From Ilyomonas sp965199905 (GTDB lineage Bacteria > Bacteroidota > Bacteroidia > Chitinophagales > Chitinophagaceae): a stretch of DNA of 64,000 nt. Shown here piece by piece: positions 61,664 through 64,000 of this stretch (the first letter of the stretch is position 1; each line of letters begins with the position of its first letter). The position numbers and the translations under genes are program-made. A model generated the notes under the pieces. It saw only the letters and a list, made by a program, of their open reading frames with translations. It did no database searches and was not told the origin of the DNA. Where the stretch lies: contig OZ241366.1 of the NCBI GenBank assembly GCA_965199905.1, positions 3,100,001 to 3,164,000 on the forward strand, in the 5' to 3' direction.

Positions 61664-62698
61664 ATGAGTACGCGTCGCAGGTTTTTGAAATCTTCTCTTA
61701 TTGGTTCGGCGGTTGCTTTTGGCAGCACGGAAGCGCTTGCATCAGCTTTGCCAAGTAAAAAGAATGACATTGTAAAAGACAAACCAGTTGTTATTTCTAC
61801 CTGGGCTTTTGGCAAAGCTGCGAACGCCGAGGCATGGAAAACACTGAGCAAAGGTGGTCGCGCGCTGGATGCTGTGGAAGCGGGTGTGCGCATTCCGGAA
61901 GCAGACCCATCCATTAATACGATTGGCTATGGCGGGCTGCCCGACAGGGATGGACGCGTAACGCTGGATGCCTGTATTATGGATGAGTTTTACGGTTGTG
62001 GCTCGGTGATGTGTATTGAAAATATCCTGCATCCTGTTTCGGTAGCGCGGCTGGTGATGGAGAAAACGCCGCACGTAATATTAGTAGGCGATGGCGCTTT
62101 GCAATTTGCTTTGGCAAATGGTTTTACCAAAACAAATTTATTAACACCGCAAAGTGAAAAGGACTGGAAGGAATGGCTGAAAACAGCGAAGTATAAACCG
62201 GTAATGAACATGGAAACCCAATACCTGAAAAAGGGCAAAGACCCAATGCCCGGCGGCAAGGACAATCATGATACCATTGGGATGATAGCGATGGATGCCA
62301 ATGGCAATATGAGCGGTGCCTGCACCACAAGTGGCATGGCTTTTAAGATGCATGGACGTGTGGGAGATTCGCCGGTGATTGGCGCGGGACTGTATGTAGA
62401 TAATGAAGTGGGTGCGGCTACATCAACAGGTGTGGGTGAAGAAGTGATACGCATTGTGGGATCTCATCTTGTGGTAGAGCTGATGCGGCAAGGACGTTCG
62501 CCAAAAGATGCGTGTAGGGAAGCAGTGGAAAGAATTGTGCAGCGCAGCCCGGAGAAATCAAAAGATATACAGGTGGGTTTTATTGCTTTGAATAAGCAGG
62601 GCGAATATGGCGGATATAGCTTGCAACCGGGGTTTTCGTATGCGGTGAAGAATAATGAAGTGGAAGATATGATGGATGTGGAGACGCATTATAAGTGA
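61664..62698 (+). CDS. N4-(beta-N-acetylglucosaminyl)-L-asparaginase (glycosylasparaginase)
   Basis: The 344-aa Ntn-hydrolase has a twin-arginine-type signal (STRRRFLKSSLIGSAVAFG). The autoproteolysis site is H202-D203-T204 in KDNHDTIGMIAMDANG; after self-cleavage T204 is the N-terminal nucleophile. GRVGDSPVIGAGLYVDN is the substrate-binding block. It splits the GlcNAc-Asn linkage of N-glycopeptides. cutC follows after 37 bp, and the GH92 mannosidase elsewhere in the window may act earlier on the same class of glycan. Confidence 0.94.
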   Translation: MSTRRRFLKSSLIGSAVAFGSTEALASALPSKKNDIVKDKPVVISTWAFGKAANAEAWKTLSKGGRALDAVEAGVRIPEADPSINTIGYGGLPDRDGRVTLDACIMDEFYGCGSVMCIENILHPVSVARLVMEKTPHVILVGDGALQFALANGFTKTNLLTPQSEKDWKEWLKTAKYKPVMNMETQYLKKGKDPMPGGKDNHDTIGMIAMDANGNMSGACTTSGMAFKMHGRVGDSPVIGAGLYVDNEVGAATSTGVGEEVIRIVGSHLVVELMRQGRSPKDACREAVERIVQRSPEKSKDIQVGFIALNKQGEYGGYSLQPGFSYAVKNNEVEDMMDVETHYK

Positions 62699-62735
62699 GA
62701 TGAGTGATTATATTATGTAGTAAGTAGTATGTATT

Positions 62736-63464
62736 ATGATGGAAGTAAAGAAGGCGATACTGGAGGTTTGTGCGTTTCATATTGAATCGTGCATTATTGC
62801 GGAAAGAGCGGGTGCAGCAAGGGTAGAATTGTGCGATAACCCAATAGAAGGCGGCACGACGCCGAGCTACGGAATGATTAAGAGAACGAGGGAGGCAATT
62901 TCTATTTTATTGTACCCGATCATTCGCCCGCGGGCAAGTAATTATTTGTATAGCGATGAGGAATTTGCGGTGATGAAGGAAGACATTTTACTATGTAAAG
63001 AATTGGGTTGTGACGGTATTTCTGTGGGTGTGCAAACGTTAGATGGAAGTATAGATATAGAGAGGTTGAAACGCATTATGGAATGGGCTTCGCCGATGGG
63101 CGTTACCTGCAACAGAGTGTTTGATTGTGCTCCGAATCCGTTTGAAGCGCTGGAAGAAATTATCAGTTGTGGTTGCGAGCGGATACTAACATCAGGATTG
63201 AAAAGTGCGGCGCCGGATGGTTTTGAATTGTTGAGCCAGTTGACAAGGCAGGCAAATGACCGCATTATTATTATGCCGGGTGCGGGTGTAAACTCATCAA
63301 ATATTGCAAAGCTGAAAGAGGATACGGGAGCCGTGGAATTTCATTCTTCGGCGAGAAAGGCAGCAGTAAACCCGGTTACGTTTTTGAACATGGAAGTGAG
63401 TGATTACGGGAATGTTTATATAGCAGATGAAGAAGAAGTGCGGATGATGTTGGCAGCGATATAG
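62736..63464 (+). CDS. cutC: CutC-family protein
   Basis: The 242-aa TIM-barrel protein has AILEVCAFHIESCIIAERAGAARVELCDN, GGTTPSYGMI, YPIIRPRASNYLYSDEEF and IIIMPGAGVNSSNI, diagnostic for CutC. The copper-homeostasis role named for the family is disputed. Two adjacent ATGs (62736 and 62739) are possible starts. It is probably co-transcribed with the glycosylasparaginase gene. Confidence 0.93.
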   Translation: MMEVKKAILEVCAFHIESCIIAERAGAARVELCDNPIEGGTTPSYGMIKRTREAISILLYPIIRPRASNYLYSDEEFAVMKEDILLCKELGCDGISVGVQTLDGSIDIERLKRIMEWASPMGVTCNRVFDCAPNPFEALEEIISCGCERILTSGLKSAAPDGFELLSQLTRQANDRIIIMPGAGVNSSNIAKLKEDTGAVEFHSSARKAAVNPVTFLNMEVSDYGNVYIADEEEVRMMLAAI

Positions 63465-63631
63465 AACAGAGAGGTTCGGGATTGAATAATGAATAAGTAA
63501 AATTTAATATTAATTGCGATAGTGAAATTCAAGTTCGGTAATACTTCGTAACCCAAATATTTCTCTCAAGTTTCTCTTTTGGCAATTTGATATATCCGGC
63601 ATGCAATCGGTGTCATCTGTATTCCCATTCA

Positions 63632-64000
63632 TCATTTCCGTAACCCATCCAGCATAATCGTAATCATATTTTCTTCAAGCGCTTTATCGTCAATCTTCTG
63701 CTTGCTGCGGTGCCAGCTTTCAATGCCGCTGATGGCGTGAAGCATAATTAAAACGGCGGTTGGCGCATCAATGGGTTTAATCTCGCCTGCGACAATTCCT
63801 TTTTCAATGATGGCGGCAATGCGCCTACGGAAGTTTCTCCGCTGAGTTTGAAAATTGGATAAATAAGGCTCGGCTAAATGCCGCCATTCACGATCGCTGA
63901 CGTGTACTTCATCGAAGTGAAAAATCATTTGATTAATGAGGAAGCGAAGCAGGGCTTCTATCTTTCGAATAGAGGAAATGTCTTCTGCTTCTATGTTACC
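63632..64000 (-). CDS. TetR-family regulator, C-terminal part (start outside window)
   Basis: The frame is open to the window edge: beyond the ATG at 63928 it continues as IEAEDISSIRKIEALLRFLINQ, so the gene begins past 64000. The visible ~122 residues are helical with FQTQRRNFRRRIAAIIEKGIVAGEIKPIDA and AVLIMLHAISGIESWHR, typical of TetR ligand-binding domains. The DNA-binding half is not visible. Confidence 0.8.
   Translation of the reverse strand, partial: GNIEAEDISSIRKIEALLRFLINQMIFHFDEVHVSDREWRHLAEPYLSNFQTQRRNFRRRIAAIIEKGIVAGEIKPIDAPTAVLIMLHAISGIESWHRSKQKIDDKALEENMITIMLDGLRK

Overview
The window looks like chromosome of a Bacteroidota member, most plausibly a Chitinophagaceae-type soil or freshwater bacterium (inference; no rRNA is present). 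The grounds are repeated TAnnTTTG promoter boxes in place of sigma70 hexamers, a protein with a type IX secretion (T9SS) C-terminal signal, two TonB-dependent receptor genes, BatD, DUF3810, a 7TMR-DISM histidine kinase, several lipoprotein sulfatases and a GH92 mannosidase.

Layout. 1-1093: end of a probable Tp34/P19-type metal-binding protein and an outer-membrane beta-barrel protein, closed by a strong hairpin. 1323-1446: first of five copies of a dispersed ~100-150 bp intergenic repeat. 1471-5379: an apparently intact 3.9 kb IS1-type transposon (23 bp perfect terminal inverted repeats, 8 bp target duplication TAAAAAAG) carrying passengers: a 131-aa unknown, an HTH-ImmA/IrrE metallopeptidase, a P63C-domain protein and a small basic GG-rich protein. 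It landed 6 bp upstream of the clpS promoter. 5430-6397: clpS-aat, two parts of the N-degron pathway. 6377-16500: GHL10 hydrolase, patatin lipase, radical SAM/SPASM protein, lgt, outer-membrane receptor, tRNA-His. 16554-22946: a four-gene operon (GNAT-like transferase, VAO/PCMH flavoenzyme, 7TMR-DISM histidine kinase, REC-histidine kinase) with a divergent single-domain response regulator whose receiver is a close paralogue of the operon's own; this is a candidate small-molecule synthesis-and-sensing circuit. 23044-28121: thioredoxin, two lipoprotein sulfatases and a glycosidase-like lipoprotein. 28212-39055: M3 peptidase, MATE exporter, small housekeeping genes, an SDR/HxlR divergent pair and a GH92 mannosidase. 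39129-39654: a frameshifted DUF433 antitoxin-like gene, what may be a stub of its partner, and a nested inverted-repeat element. 39706-49728: TSUP permease, BatD, a two-component system, membrane proteins, and btuB under a cobalamin riboswitch. 49893-57601: 2H phosphoesterase, radical SAM protein, mutarotase, and a sulfatase / alpha-beta hydrolase / T9SS-secreted protein operon. 57790-64000: HAD phosphatase, esterase, a 900 bp gene-poor stretch with palindromes and the fifth repeat copy, ABC permease, glycosylasparaginase, cutC and a truncated TetR regulator.

Three things stand out: the passenger-bearing transposon with paired palindromic operators; the GNAT-flavoenzyme-receptor kinase operon; and the dispersed repeat, in which a hairpin core occurs in both orientations relative to its flanks. 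A secondary theme is that seven genes have TAnnTTTG ending 4-5 nt before their ATG, which implies leaderless transcripts. All functional calls rest on motif recognition by eye; no search was run.
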